Assembly (NCBI GenBank): GCA_963823535.1
Contig: CAWGLZ010000005.1
Coordinates: 62,001 to 126,000 of the forward strand
Length of the DNA: 64,000 nucleotides
Origin: RPQJ01 sp963823535
GTDB taxonomy: Bacteria; Pseudomonadota; Gammaproteobacteria; Steroidobacterales; Steroidobacteraceae
Reading direction: 5' to 3'
Under the pieces are notes generated by a model. It searched no databases, had not been told where the DNA came from, and worked only from the letters and a program-made list of their open reading frames with translations. Both the position numbers and the translations under genes were made by a program. Below, one piece after another: positions 1 through 8,905 of the stretch. The first letter of the stretch is position 1. Each line of letters begins with the position of its first letter.

Positions 1-54
1 GATGGCGGGAGCCAGTTCGAGGCGATCCGGCGCTTCCTGGGTCGCGCGGACTGA
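1..54 (+). CDS. C-terminal end of a protein cut by the window edge
   Basis: The frame that begins at base 1 reads 17 residues (DGGSQFEAIRRFLGRAD) and stops with TGA at 52-54. The composition looks like a normal protein C-terminus, but it is too short to assign to a family. It converges on the phospholipase-D-like gene. It could be chance, since no start is in the window. Confidence 0.4.
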   Translation, partial: DGGSQFEAIRRFLGRAD

Positions 55-112
55 GCGCGTTCGCGCGCAACATGCCCGGCGTGCGCGTCGCCGTCGCGCG
101 CCGGCGCCGCTG

Positions 113-1690
113 CTACATCTTGTCGCCGATCGGCAGCGCCCCGAGGAACCAGTCTTCCAGTCGCTGCAGCATGGACTCGGCCGGCTGCTCGTGCAGCACG
201 ACGTCGTCACCCACCCAGCGAAGTTGCCCGTCCGCCGATTCCTGGAGGTGCCAGGCATTGCGCCGCTCGAAGTCGACCCCCAGGCATTCCCTCAGGCTTT
301 GGCTGAACTCCCGGCTGCGCACCAGCAGGCCCATTTCCGTGTTGATGTTGAGCGAGCGCGGATCGAGGTTCGCGCTGCCGACGAAACTCAGGTCGTCGTC
401 GATCAGCAGCACCTTCGCGTGCAGCCCGAGATGCTTCTGGTCGACGGGTGTACGCATGTACCGTGAACGGTCCTTCGCCAGCGCACGCACCTCGTGCAGG
501 TCGGCTCCGTGCCTGATCAGCGTGTGGACGTAGTGCCGGTAGGCGCTGTGCGCGGCCGTATGGTTGTTCGAGCGCAGCGAGTTGGTGAGGATGCGCACCT
601 GCACGCCGCGCCGCTCGGCACGCTGGATCGCCTCGGCGAGTTCCGGTGTCGGTATGAGGTAGGCCGAGACGAGGATCAGCTCTGACGCGGCCAGGTCGAT
701 CTGTTCGATCAACGCCGCGGCGAGCTGGTCGGGCTTCTCGACGGCGGGGTCCGCCCGGGCCGGATCGTCCGCGAGCACCGTCGCCGACGCGGGAACCGCC
801 CCCGCCAGCAGTTCGTTCCATGCGGCCTGACGTGCCTCCGGGGTTTCGGCTGGCAGCGGACCGACGCGGGCGGCGAGCCGGGTCCGCAGGGCGTCGAGGC
901 TCGCCCCGGCGGACGGGGTCCCCACCACGTCGCTGGCCTGCACGGCCCACGGGCTCTGCCAGTAGCGGTCGAAGACGTCGGCGAGCTGCCGTACGATGGG
1001 ACCGCTGGCGATCGCTTCCAGGTCGCGGAAGTTGGCCGACGCGTGCTGGCCGAAGTACTCGTCCGCCAGGTTGCGGCCCCCGACGATGGCCGCTCGCGTG
1101 TCGGCGATCATGACCTTGTTGTGCATCCGGTGATCGACGCGGGCGAAGTCACCCAAATTGGCGACCTGCCTGAGCACTAGGTTGTCGGGCCGCTGCGCGA
1201 ACGGGTTGTAGATCCGGAACTCGATGCCGGGGTGCTGAGCGAGCGCGGCGATCGCCTCGCCCTCGCCAACGGTGAAAGAATCATCGAGCAGTATGCGAAC
1301 GCGTACCCCGCGGTCTGCCGCGGCGAGCAGCCTGGCCAGGATGGCGAGTCCGGACCCGTCGGCGCTCCAGAGAAAGGTCTGCAGGTCGATCGACGCCGTT
1401 GCGCTGTCGATCGCCCGCAGTCGCCACTCGAGCGCCTCGTCACCACGGTTCAGTACCTCGAACCGATCGCCGGGCCATGCGGCTTCAAGCGCACTCCACA
1501 AGGGGTCCTGGACCGGCGACACGGCGCTGGTCTGCACAGGGGCACTGGCGGGGCTCACGGACGCGCAACCCGCGAGCGCCATCAAGCAGGCGAGGGCGAG
1601 CGGCACGAGGCAGGCACCAGGCAGCTTGCGTGACGTCCTGCCGGTGCTGCGGCGGTCTGACGGGCGGGCGATCGCGTGGTTCAGCGGCAT
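113..1690 (-). CDS. Phospholipase D / cardiolipin synthase-like lipoprotein
   Basis: A 525-residue protein with two HKD motifs, the mark of the phospholipase D superfamily. The first is HNKVMIAD followed by GGRN (His190, Lys192, Asp197); the second is HAKVLLID followed by GSAN (His about 424). Paired HKD motifs form one active site that moves phosphatidyl groups through a phospho-histidine. The family includes the ClsC type of cardiolipin synthase, which this resembles in size and motif spacing. I chose ATG 1690 because it gives a basic N-terminus, a hydrophobic stretch and a lipobox (LAGC, Cys42), which predicts a membrane-anchored periplasmic lipoprotein. A longer frame upstream has low-complexity composition and is unlikely to be translated. 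Transcribed divergently from the M28 peptidase gene. The substrate is not shown by the sequence. Confidence 0.85.
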   Translation of the reverse strand: MPLNHAIARPSDRRSTGRTSRKLPGACLVPLALACLMALAGCASVSPASAPVQTSAVSPVQDPLWSALEAAWPGDRFEVLNRGDEALEWRLRAIDSATASIDLQTFLWSADGSGLAILARLLAAADRGVRVRILLDDSFTVGEGEAIAALAQHPGIEFRIYNPFAQRPDNLVLRQVANLGDFARVDHRMHNKVMIADTRAAIVGGRNLADEYFGQHASANFRDLEAIASGPIVRQLADVFDRYWQSPWAVQASDVVGTPSAGASLDALRTRLAARVGPLPAETPEARQAAWNELLAGAVPASATVLADDPARADPAVEKPDQLAAALIEQIDLAASELILVSAYLIPTPELAEAIQRAERRGVQVRILTNSLRSNNHTAAHSAYRHYVHTLIRHGADLHEVRALAKDRSRYMRTPVDQKHLGLHAKVLLIDDDLSFVGSANLDPRSLNINTEMGLLVRSREFSQSLRECLGVDFERRNAWHLQESADGQLRWVGDDVVLHEQPAESMLQRLEDWFLGALPIGDKM

Positions 1691-1772
1691 CAGGGGGCAG
1701 CCATATCGTCGGCGGGTCTCCGGGTCGTAGTGTAGCGTTGCCCCGGTCGCAGACCGGTGCCTATGATGGCAG

Positions 1773-3398
1773 ATGATCCTGCTCCCACTCGTGTTCGCCG
1801 CGGCCACCGCGCTGCCCCCGCCCATCTCCGCCGAGCGCATTCGCGAGGACGTGAGGGTCCTGGCCTCCGACGCCTTTGAAGGACGCGGGCCGGGCGAGGG
1901 GGGTGAGCAGAAGACCATCGATCACCTGACCCGTGCGTTTGCGGCGGCCGGACTGGAGCCGGGCGGCCCCGACGGCCGATGGACGCAGGCGGTCCCGCTG
2001 GTGCGTCTCGACCGGCTGCCCGGGGCCACCCTGTCGCTGACGGTCGGCAGCGCCGTGATCCCCCTGGCGGTGGGCGAGGAGGCGACCCTGGCCTTGCGCA
2101 ACGTCGGCCGCACCGCGGTCGAGAATGCGCCACTGGTGTTCGGTGGCTACGGAATCGTCGATCCCGGGAAGGGCTGGGATGCATATGCCGGCGTCGATCT
2201 CGGCGGCAGGATCGTCGTCGTCCTGGCCAATGACCCGGACTTCGAAGCGGGTCAGGACCTGGGCTTCGAAGGGCGGCGCATGGTGCTCGCGGGTCGCGTC
2301 GGTACCAAGTTCGCGGCGGCCGCGAAGGCCGGCGCGCTGGGCGTGCTCGTCATCCACGAGGACGCGGCGGCGAGCTATCCCTTCCTGCAGGTCGCGAGTG
2401 GCGATGCCTTGCCGGGCATGGTGCTGGCGCCCTTGCAGCCTTCCTCGATGCAGTTGAGCGGCTGGCTCAGGCGGGATGTCGCCATGGACCTGCTCACGCG
2501 CACGGGACTCGAACTCGAGGCGCTGAAGCGGCGCGCGCGTGATCCGGCGTTCCGCGCATTCCCGATGCAGGAGGCGACGCTGAGCGCGAGCGGCGAGTTG
2601 CAGGCGACGGACGTCGTGAGCCACAACGTCATCGCCCGGCTGCCGGGTGCGTCGCGTCCCGGTGAGTACGTGCTCTACGGCGCGCACTGGGATGCCAATG
2701 GCCGCAACGGGCCGGACGCGCACGGGGATGGCATCCGCAACGGCGCGGTCGACAACGCCACTGGCACGGCCGAGGTACTGGAGATCGCGCGGGCCTTTGC
2801 CAAGGGACCGCGTCCCGCCCGGACGGTCGTGTTCGCGGCCTGGACCGCGGAGGAGAAGGGGCTGCTCGGCGCCGAGTACTACGCGAGCCATCCCGTGTAT
2901 CCGCTGGCGAAGACGGCGGGCGTGATCAATCTCGACCCGCACGTGGTGCTGCCGGCGGCGCGCGACGTCGAACTGGTCGGCGGAGGACGCACCGACCTCG
3001 AGGCGCGACTGGCCACTGCGGCGGCGATGCTGGGCCTGCGCGTGACGCCGGAACCCAACCCGGAAGCCGGCTGGTATTTCCGCTCGGATCATTTTCCGTT
3101 TGCGAAGCAGGGCGTGCCGGCGCTTGCGTTCCGCGCCGGACGGGATCTCGTCGAGGGTGGTACCGCGGTCGGCAACGCACTCGTCGAGACCTACAACGCG
3201 CGCGACTATCACCAGACGACGGATGCGTTCGATCCGGACTGGACCTTTGCCGGCACCGCACTCGAGGCCAGCGTCGCCTATGAAGTCGGTCGCGCGCTCG
3301 CGAACGACGGCGGCTGGCCGGGCTGGAATGCGGGCGTGGAGCATGCGGGCGTTCGCGCCTCGAGCGACGGGCAGCGCGGGGCGTCTCCCGCTCCGTAG
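1773..3398 (+). CDS. M28-family zinc aminopeptidase, exported
   Basis: A 541-residue protein with a short hydrophobic N-terminus that looks like a signal peptide (cleavage plausible after LPPPISA). A protease-associated (PA) type insert lies around residues 90-260 and the M28 catalytic domain around 285-525. Dinuclear zinc ligands are recognisable: His305 in YGAHWD, Asp in GAVDNATG, the Glu pair in TAEEKG, Asp in NLDPH, and a late His in DYHQTTD. M28 enzymes of this layout release N-terminal amino acids from peptides outside the cytoplasm. It ends 33 bp before the convergent stop of the M14-type gene, so this corner holds two exported peptidases. Substrate preference cannot be read from the sequence. 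Confidence 0.88.
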   Translation: MILLPLVFAAATALPPPISAERIREDVRVLASDAFEGRGPGEGGEQKTIDHLTRAFAAAGLEPGGPDGRWTQAVPLVRLDRLPGATLSLTVGSAVIPLAVGEEATLALRNVGRTAVENAPLVFGGYGIVDPGKGWDAYAGVDLGGRIVVVLANDPDFEAGQDLGFEGRRMVLAGRVGTKFAAAAKAGALGVLVIHEDAAASYPFLQVASGDALPGMVLAPLQPSSMQLSGWLRRDVAMDLLTRTGLELEALKRRARDPAFRAFPMQEATLSASGELQATDVVSHNVIARLPGASRPGEYVLYGAHWDANGRNGPDAHGDGIRNGAVDNATGTAEVLEIARAFAKGPRPARTVVFAAWTAEEKGLLGAEYYASHPVYPLAKTAGVINLDPHVVLPAARDVELVGGGRTDLEARLATAAAMLGLRVTPEPNPEAGWYFRSDHFPFAKQGVPALAFRAGRDLVEGGTAVGNALVETYNARDYHQTTDAFDPDWTFAGTALEASVAYEVGRALANDGGWPGWNAGVEHAGVRASSDGQRGASPAP

Positions 3399-3431
3399 TC
3401 GATCAGGTTTGTCGAGCGCAGACGCCCGCCG

Positions 3432-4433
3432 TCAGGGCTCCGCGCCGAGGCGCCACAGTTCGGCGATGCGTCGAATGACCGCACCGTGTGCAGCCACGCG
3501 CAGGTCGAGCTTCGACCCCGCGAACGCCGGCGTCTCGACCACGACGACGGTCGCCGCCGCGGGCCCGGCCGTGCGTTTCCCGTCCACGAACACTTCGCTG
3601 GCGGCGAGCAACTCGTCGATCGAACCGTCGCGGATCGGCATGCCCTTGTCGTCGCGACTGATGACTCCCTCCACGATGGGCTCGTCGAACCGTGTCCGTC
3701 CGCTCAGGCGGATCGGGATCCCGGAGTCCTGCAGTTGGCGGATGACCTCCGCGACGACCGGATTGCCGTCTGCCTGGCGACCCTGGGAATAGACGTATCC
3801 GCCCGTGGTGGACAATTCGTCCTCGTGCAGGTCCAGGACCAGTCGCGGAGGGTAGGTCCTCGCGAGCTGCAATATGTATTCCGTGAGTGCCCGTGTCTCC
3901 GGACCCGGGGGTGCCGCCGCGCGCGGCGCAGCACCCGTTTCCAGATCGGGCAGCAGGTACTCGGAATCGCCGACGCTGTAGCCGCCCTTCTGCCAGTCCC
4001 GTTCGGGCGTATTCGGGTAGCGCCAGTTGTTTCGATAGGCCTTCGGGTTGCACAGCGGGATGACGACCACCGGCACGCCTGAAGCCGCGAGTTCGACGAT
4101 GCTGTCGAGGTTCTCCGCAACGGCATTCGGTCCGGCCGGCTCCTCGCCGTGCATGCCGGCCAGGATCCACAGCGCCTCGCCGGTGCGCGCGGTGCGCCAG
4201 GCACGGATTGAAAGAGCATCCTCCCCCGGATACTGGAAGATGGTCTCGGCCTGCCAGCCGTGATCCGCGGACAGTGATTCGTAGCGGTTCGACAGCTGCG
4301 CTACCGTTTGGCGACCGTCTGCCGTGAAAGCTGCCGGGTGGTCTGCCACGGATTCGGCACGCGCGATCGACGGTGCAGGGGCGCCGCAGGCGACCAGCAG
4401 TGCCAGTAGGGCTCGCTGCGATGCCAAGGTCAT
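3432..4433 (-). CDS. M14-type zinc carboxypeptidase-like protein, exported
   Basis: A 333-residue protein starting with a signal peptide (MTLASQRALLALLVACG, then SIARA). The M14 zinc site is visible as His95-x2-Glu98 in GMHGEEPAG and His203 in LDLHED; Glu300 in VVVVETPA fits the catalytic general base. The segment CNPKAYRNNWR holds the Asn and Arg that bind a terminal carboxylate in this fold. The short single-domain form and HGEEPAG motif are closer to the succinylglutamate desuccinylase/DUF2817-like branch than to digestive carboxypeptidases. ATG 4433 was chosen for its signal peptide and GAGGGAAG upstream; an in-frame ATG at 4490 is an alternative. Confidence 0.75.
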   Translation of the reverse strand: MTLASQRALLALLVACGAPAPSIARAESVADHPAAFTADGRQTVAQLSNRYESLSADHGWQAETIFQYPGEDALSIRAWRTARTGEALWILAGMHGEEPAGPNAVAENLDSIVELAASGVPVVVIPLCNPKAYRNNWRYPNTPERDWQKGGYSVGDSEYLLPDLETGAAPRAAAPPGPETRALTEYILQLARTYPPRLVLDLHEDELSTTGGYVYSQGRQADGNPVVAEVIRQLQDSGIPIRLSGRTRFDEPIVEGVISRDDKGMPIRDGSIDELLAASEVFVDGKRTAGPAAATVVVVETPAFAGSKLDLRVAAHGAVIRRIAELWRLGAEP

Positions 4434-4711
4434 GACTTCCCTCGCAGAGTGAACGCGGCGGAGTTTCGATGGATCGCGTTTGGCTGACATTCCCGATGTA
4501 TCCCCTTGGCAAGCCATGCCGCTCAATCGCGCACAGTGCCGGCGACCTGTCGGTGTCCGGTCCTGCCGTCGGCGAGGATGACAGAAAGCACCGGGCCGAC
4601 AAGACCGCCGCCGTGCCAGGTCGTCCGTCGCCTGCCGTTGCACGCGCTGCCGCGATGCAATCTCCCGGGCGCGAGCCCGGTCTTCTCTCCAGGTTGCCAC
4701 AGGAGATGCCC

Positions 4712-5359
4712 ATGCCCTTGTCCCATGCCCGTGTGCTGGTCGGTCTGTTCGCGATGGCCCTGGCTTCCGCCACCGCCGCTGCGGCAGTTGTTCCCGACGA
4801 CCCGTCGAAAACAGTTCCCCTCGCGGTCGGCACGACGATTCCGACGGTCGCGGTCCGCGACGCCGACGGCAGCGATCGCACGCTGGGACCGCAGACGATC
4901 ACCCGGCCGACCGTGCTGATCTTCTACCGGGGCGGCTGGTGTCCCTACTGCAACACCCACCTCGGTGAGCTGCGGCATGCCGAGGGTCCGCTGCTGGAAC
5001 TCGGCTACGAATTGTTGTTCCTGAGTGCCGATCGGCCGGAGTTGCTCCATTCGAGCCTCAAGGAGCCCGGGATCCGCTACACGCTCCTCTCCGATGCGCG
5101 CATGGACGCTGCACGCGCATTCGGCATCGCCTTCCGCGTCGACGATGCGACGGTGGCGAAGTACAAGGCGTTCGGGATCGATCTGGAGGCCGCCTCGGGC
5201 GAGGCTCACCACCAGCTGCCGGTGCCGGCGGTATTCATCGTCGATCAACAGGGCATCGTGCAGTTCGCGTATGCCAATCCGGACTACAAGGTACGCCTGT
5301 CGTCGGAAGATCTCTTGAGCGAGGCTCGCCGGGTCGCGGGGTTGTCGCCCGCGAAGTGA
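4712..5359 (+). CDS. Exported AhpC/TSA-type thioredoxin-fold protein
   Basis: A 215-residue protein with a cleavable signal peptide (residues 1 to about 25) followed by a thioredoxin fold of the AhpC/TSA peroxiredoxin-like group. The redox motif is GGWCPYC (Cys77 and Cys80), a CxxC arrangement rather than the single peroxidatic Cys of classical peroxiredoxins, and the VPAVFIVD strand with cis-Pro follows. It probably reduces peroxides or disulfides in the periplasm. ATG 4712 has AGGAG at 4701-4705 with ideal spacing; the ATG at 4706 is too close to it. Divergent from the M14-type gene and convergent with egtD. Confidence 0.8.
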   Translation: MPLSHARVLVGLFAMALASATAAAAVVPDDPSKTVPLAVGTTIPTVAVRDADGSDRTLGPQTITRPTVLIFYRGGWCPYCNTHLGELRHAEGPLLELGYELLFLSADRPELLHSSLKEPGIRYTLLSDARMDAARAFGIAFRVDDATVAKYKAFGIDLEAASGEAHHQLPVPAVFIVDQQGIVQFAYANPDYKVRLSSEDLLSEARRVAGLSPAK

Positions 5360-5380
5360 CGCGGGTCCTGCAGTCCCCGC

Positions 5381-6358
5381 TCAGGCCGCGGGTTGCGGTA
5401 CCAGCAGGACGACCGCGAAGTAATCCCGGGCGTCGGTCCACCAGCGCTGGACCTGAAGCCCGGCAGCCCCTGCGAGCTGCGTCGCATCACCGCGATCGTA
5501 CTTGCAGCTGACCTCGACGCGCATGGCTTCGCCGGTGGCGAAACGGAATCCACGGTCCCTGACGTTTACGACCTGGTCGCGCCGGCTCACGATGTCGGTT
5601 TCGATGCGTCCGGCGGCTTCGCGGTACACCGCGCGATGGAAGAACTGCCCGGTATCGAAATCCGCGCCGAGCTCGCGGTTCAGCCGGGACAGCAGGTTCA
5701 GGGTGAATTCGGCCGTGATCCCGTCCGAATCGTTGTACGCGGCGTGAATCACCGCGGGGTCTTTCTTGAGGTCGAGTCCCAGCAGCACGGCGCCGTCGGG
5801 GCCCGCCGCGCGCCGCATCTGGCGCAGCAGGGCGACGGCCTCGGTCTCGACGAAATTGCCGAGCGTCGACCCGGCCAGGTAGATCGCGGTGCGACGGACC
5901 GAGGCCGAGGGTCGAGGCAGCGTGGGGCCGGCAGTGAAATCGGCCTGGACGGGCAGCACCGCGAGACCCGGGTACTCGCGTCGCAGCGCGGCGCTGCTGG
6001 CGGTCAGCGCATCCTCCGCGATTTCGACGGGCACGTAAGCCGCCGGGCGTTCGAGCGCGGACAGCAGCCGGCGGGTCTTCTCGCCGGAGCCACTGCCGAA
6101 CTCCACCAGCCGCAGTCCCGGACCGAGTGCCGCCGCCATCTCGGCGACGTGGTCGTTCATGATCGCGAGTTCGCACCGGGTCAGGTAGTACTCGGGCGTC
6201 TCGCAGATCCGCTCGAACAGCGCCGAGCCTCTCGAGTCGTAGAAGTATCGCGACGGCAGCGACTTCGGCGACCGGGACAGCCCCGCGAACGTGTCCGCCA
6301 GCAGCGTCGCGGGTGCTGCGGCCTCGAACTGGTGGCGCAGCCGGGTGGGCGAACTCAT
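5381..6358 (-). CDS. egtD: Histidine N-alpha-methyltransferase EgtD
   Basis: A 325-residue SAM-dependent methyltransferase that trimethylates histidine to hercynine, the first committed step of ergothioneine synthesis. The EgtD signature is clear: SLPSRYFYDSRGSALFERI near the N-terminus, a SAM-binding LVEFGSGSGEKTRRLL, the YVPVEIAE motif, and LAGSTLGNF. Length matches the family (about 320 residues). Its ATG overlaps the egtB stop in an ATGA arrangement (6355-6358), so the two are translationally coupled. Identified from motif similarity alone, but the pairing with egtB makes the call firm. Confidence 0.95.
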   Translation of the reverse strand: MSSPTRLRHQFEAAAPATLLADTFAGLSRSPKSLPSRYFYDSRGSALFERICETPEYYLTRCELAIMNDHVAEMAAALGPGLRLVEFGSGSGEKTRRLLSALERPAAYVPVEIAEDALTASSAALRREYPGLAVLPVQADFTAGPTLPRPSASVRRTAIYLAGSTLGNFVETEAVALLRQMRRAAGPDGAVLLGLDLKKDPAVIHAAYNDSDGITAEFTLNLLSRLNRELGADFDTGQFFHRAVYREAAGRIETDIVSRRDQVVNVRDRGFRFATGEAMRVEVSCKYDRGDATQLAGAAGLQVQRWWTDARDYFAVVLLVPQPAA

Positions 6359-7620
6359 GCTGCCGCGTCCCGGGCCAGGCGAATACCACTCATCTGCCAG
6401 CGAGCGCGCGGGTAGAAGAAGTTCCGATATGTCGACCGGACATGACCCCGCGGTGTCAGGCAGGAACCGCCACGCAGGACGAACTGCCCACACATGAACT
6501 TGCCGTTGTACTCGCCGAGCGCTCCGGCGAGCGGCTGGAATCCCGGGTAGCTGACGTACGGACTCGCGGTCCATTCCCACACGTCACCGTACATCTGCAG
6601 GTGCGCCCCGGTGTCTTCGGCAGCCCGGGGATGCAGTCCCGCCCGGTCGGCGAATTCACCGCTCCACGGATCATACGAGCGTGCCGCGCATTCCCATTCG
6701 ACCTCGCTCGGCAGGCGCGCGCCCGACCAGCGGGCAAACGCATCGGCCTCGAAGTAGCTCACGTGGCACACCGGCGCCTCCGGGTCGATCTCCCGCCGTC
6801 CGCCCAGCGTGAACGCGGTTTCGCCGTGCGCGTCCCAGTACAGTGGGCCCGTCCATCCTTGCGATTGCACGGCCGACCAGCCATCGCTCAGCCAGACCGC
6901 CGGGTCCCGGTAGCCGCCTTGCCGCAGGAACTCGCGGTACTCGCCGCAGGTGACCGGGCGCCGGGCAAGCGCATGGGGATAAGCATAGCTGCGGTGGCGC
7001 GGCGTCTCGCAGTCGAAGACGAATCCGTCGCCGGGATCCGCGCCCGATTCGACCACACCGTTCGCCCCGGGCAGGAATTGCTGGGGGGGCGCGGGCCGCG
7101 TCACCGCGCGCAGATCCGTGCGATAGGCCGGTTCCAGCGGATTGCACGAGAGCACGTGCTTGATGTCCGTCAGCAACAGTTCCTGGTGCTGCTGCTCGTG
7201 GTTCAGGCCGAGTTCGGTGCGGGCGAGTGCTGCGGGACCTGGATCGCGGGCGAGCAGGTCGATCATGAATTCGTCCACGCACGAACGGTAGGCGAGCACC
7301 TCGGCCAGCGTTGGTCGCGAAAGCAGGCCGCGATCGACGCGCGCGTGCATCGGGCCGACCGACTGGTAATAGGAATTGAAGAGGAAACGCCAGCGCTCGT
7401 CGAAACAGCGGTACTCCGGCAACTCGGACAGGACGAATTCCTCGAAGAACCACGTCGTGTGCGCGAGATGCCACTTGGTCGGACTGACGTCCGGCATCGA
7501 CTGGACGACCGTGTCCTCCGGCGCGAGCGGGGCGGCCAGGTCGAGCGACCGCTGCCGGATCCGTGAGTACTCGGCGGCGATTGCCCTGGCGGGATTCGGC
7601 TTGAGCTCGGCCCGGTGCAT
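6355..7620 (-). CDS. egtB: Ergothioneine sulfoxide synthase EgtB
   Basis: A 421-residue non-haem iron enzyme that joins a thiol to hercynine using O2. The N-terminal DinB-like domain carries the three iron ligands: His51 in KWHLAHTTWFFEEF, and His141 and His145 in NHEQQHQE. The C-terminal half is the FGE-sulfatase fold (PVTCGEYREFL, GGRREIDPEAPVCHVSYFEADAFARW in pieces, then VLRGGSCLTP). No egtA, egtC or egtE is nearby, so the sulfur donor (cysteine or gamma-glutamylcysteine) and the C-S lyase are not settled here. It starts 32 nt after the bufD stop on the same strand, so it may be read from the bufferin operon, although a small terminator-like hairpin lies in that gap. Confidence 0.95.
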   Translation of the reverse strand: MHRAELKPNPARAIAAEYSRIRQRSLDLAAPLAPEDTVVQSMPDVSPTKWHLAHTTWFFEEFVLSELPEYRCFDERWRFLFNSYYQSVGPMHARVDRGLLSRPTLAEVLAYRSCVDEFMIDLLARDPGPAALARTELGLNHEQQHQELLLTDIKHVLSCNPLEPAYRTDLRAVTRPAPPQQFLPGANGVVESGADPGDGFVFDCETPRHRSYAYPHALARRPVTCGEYREFLRQGGYRDPAVWLSDGWSAVQSQGWTGPLYWDAHGETAFTLGGRREIDPEAPVCHVSYFEADAFARWSGARLPSEVEWECAARSYDPWSGEFADRAGLHPRAAEDTGAHLQMYGDVWEWTASPYVSYPGFQPLAGALGEYNGKFMCGQFVLRGGSCLTPRGHVRSTYRNFFYPRARWQMSGIRLARDAAA

Positions 7621-7634
7621 GGGTCGAACCTAGC

Positions 7635-7657
7635 AAAAATCGGTGACGGTCGTCACC
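7635..7657 (-). terminator. Small hairpin plus T-run between bufD and egtB
   Basis: On the minus strand GGTGAC-GACC-GTCACC is followed by GA and five T. The stem is only 6 bp and it overlaps the bufD stop codon. It fits a weak intrinsic terminator or attenuator that would set the ratio of buf to egt transcripts. egtB starts 15 nt beyond the T-run, leaving little room for a separate promoter. Confidence 0.4.
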
Positions 7658-8129
7658 CCCGGAGGCTGCGCACGTCGGGCGACGCTGGCGACCCAAGGGA
7701 GTCGATTGCCCAGCGGCCGGGACCGAAGACGATGAGCACGAGCAACATGAATCCCCACAGGTAATGCTGCCCGAGCGCGGCCTCGAAGCCCTCCGCCAGG
7801 AGCACGTGCGCGTAGGACGCCACGGCAACGGCGTTGACGGCGAACAGGCCTGCCGCCGCGTAGCGTCCCAGCAGGCCGACGATGAGCAGCGTGGGAAAGA
7901 CCAGTTCGCCCGCGGTGCCGGCGATCGCCGCAATGGCCGGGGACAGCAGCGGCGTGTGGTATTCCTCCTCGAACAGGAACAGGGTGGTTTCCCAGTCGGT
8001 GATCTTCAGCCAGCCGGACTTCAGGAACTGCCAGGCGACGTAGACGCGCGTCACGAGCAGCAGCAGGGACTGGAACGGGCGGGTGGCGATCGCGGCATAG
8101 CGGTTCGCCTGCTGCAGCAGCTCGATCAT
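7653..8129 (-). CDS. bufD: DoxX-family membrane protein of bufferin operon (BufD/GigT-like)
   Basis: A 158-residue protein with four predicted membrane segments (around residues 20-42, 58-80, 85-105 and 115-135), typical of DoxX proteins. In bufferin or gold-induced (gig) operons a DoxX protein is the last member and is thought to act at the inner membrane on redox or metal handling; the exact role is unknown. Its ATG overlaps the bufC stop as ATGA (8126-8129), showing coupling. Assignment as BufD rests on this order. The gene symbol follows operon convention, not a biochemical test. Confidence 0.8.
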   Translation of the reverse strand: MIELLQQANRYAAIATRPFQSLLLLVTRVYVAWQFLKSGWLKITDWETTLFLFEEEYHTPLLSPAIAAIAGTAGELVFPTLLIVGLLGRYAAAGLFAVNAVAVASYAHVLLAEGFEAALGQHYLWGFMLLVLIVFGPGRWAIDSLGSPASPDVRSLRG

Positions 8130-8905
8130 GAATTCGCCTCTGTCTGGGGAGGTTCGATCGTCGTCACCAGCCGGGCCGCGAAGAGCATCCCGAGGGTGGC
8201 GGCCAGTGCGTCGAGCCCGAGGCCCGAGCGGTCGACGGCCTCCCCGAGGGTCGCGCCATCCTGAAGCGCACGCGTGAATTCCATGACCGTCGCGTCGGTT
8301 TCGCGCAGCTCGAGCCCGGTCTCGCTGCAGCCGACCAGCACGTGCTGAGCGCCCTTCGCGAGGTCCACTGACCGGCCATCGGCATCCGGCTGGTTGGCAC
8401 GCCACACATCCAGCACCGGCACGGACGCGCTCACGCAAACGAGGGACGGCTGCAGTCGCAGGCGAGCGTCCTCGACGTTCCCGGGTTCGAGCTGCGCGAG
8501 CGCTTCGACAGCCACGGGCGCTTCCTGGGCCGCGACCAGCGCCGTCTCGCAGGCCCACTCGAGCGTGGCGAGCTCGGCGAGCCATTCGTATCCGGTGCCG
8601 GCCTGCGTATCTGTCACATACCCCGGGAAGTGCCGGCCGACCCAGTGCAGGTCGCCGCTCTGCGACGGATGGCGCTCCCGGTAGCCGTGCGCGAGCTGCC
8701 GGAAATACTCATCGCCGACGCGCCGGCGCAGGACCGGGTACGTCCGCTCCAGGGCGCCTTCGAACATGGCGCGCGAGTTGTTCTGGTAGACCTGCAGTCG
8801 CTCCGCCGCTTCGAATCGATCGCTGGTGACGTCGGCGGCGACGCGCTGCGTGTCGCCCCGCAGTGCCGCGGCGAAACCGGCCTGCAGGTCATGCAGCGAG
8901 GCCAC
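8126..8905 (-). CDS. bufC: DUF2063 partner protein of MNIO enzyme (BufC/GigB-like)
   Basis: A 259-residue protein. The N-terminal part (about 1-100) matches the DUF2063 'putative DNA-binding' family: LQAGFAAALRG, then RLQVYQNNSRAMFEGALERTYPVLRR, then HPSQSGDLHWVG. In bufferin maturation the DUF2063 protein is the partner that recruits the precursor peptide to the DUF692/MNIO enzyme; it is not thought to be a transcription factor. The likely start is GTG 8905, which overlaps the end of bufB by 17 nt and gives the family's usual N-terminus; there is no ATG in position. Sits in the order A-B-C-D expected for this operon. Confidence 0.85.
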   Translation of the reverse strand: MASLHDLQAGFAAALRGDTQRVAADVTSDRFEAAERLQVYQNNSRAMFEGALERTYPVLRRRVGDEYFRQLAHGYRERHPSQSGDLHWVGRHFPGYVTDTQAGTGYEWLAELATLEWACETALVAAQEAPVAVEALAQLEPGNVEDARLRLQPSLVCVSASVPVLDVWRANQPDADGRSVDLAKGAQHVLVGCSETGLELRETDATVMEFTRALQDGATLGEAVDRSGLGLDALAATLGMLFAARLVTTIEPPQTEANS

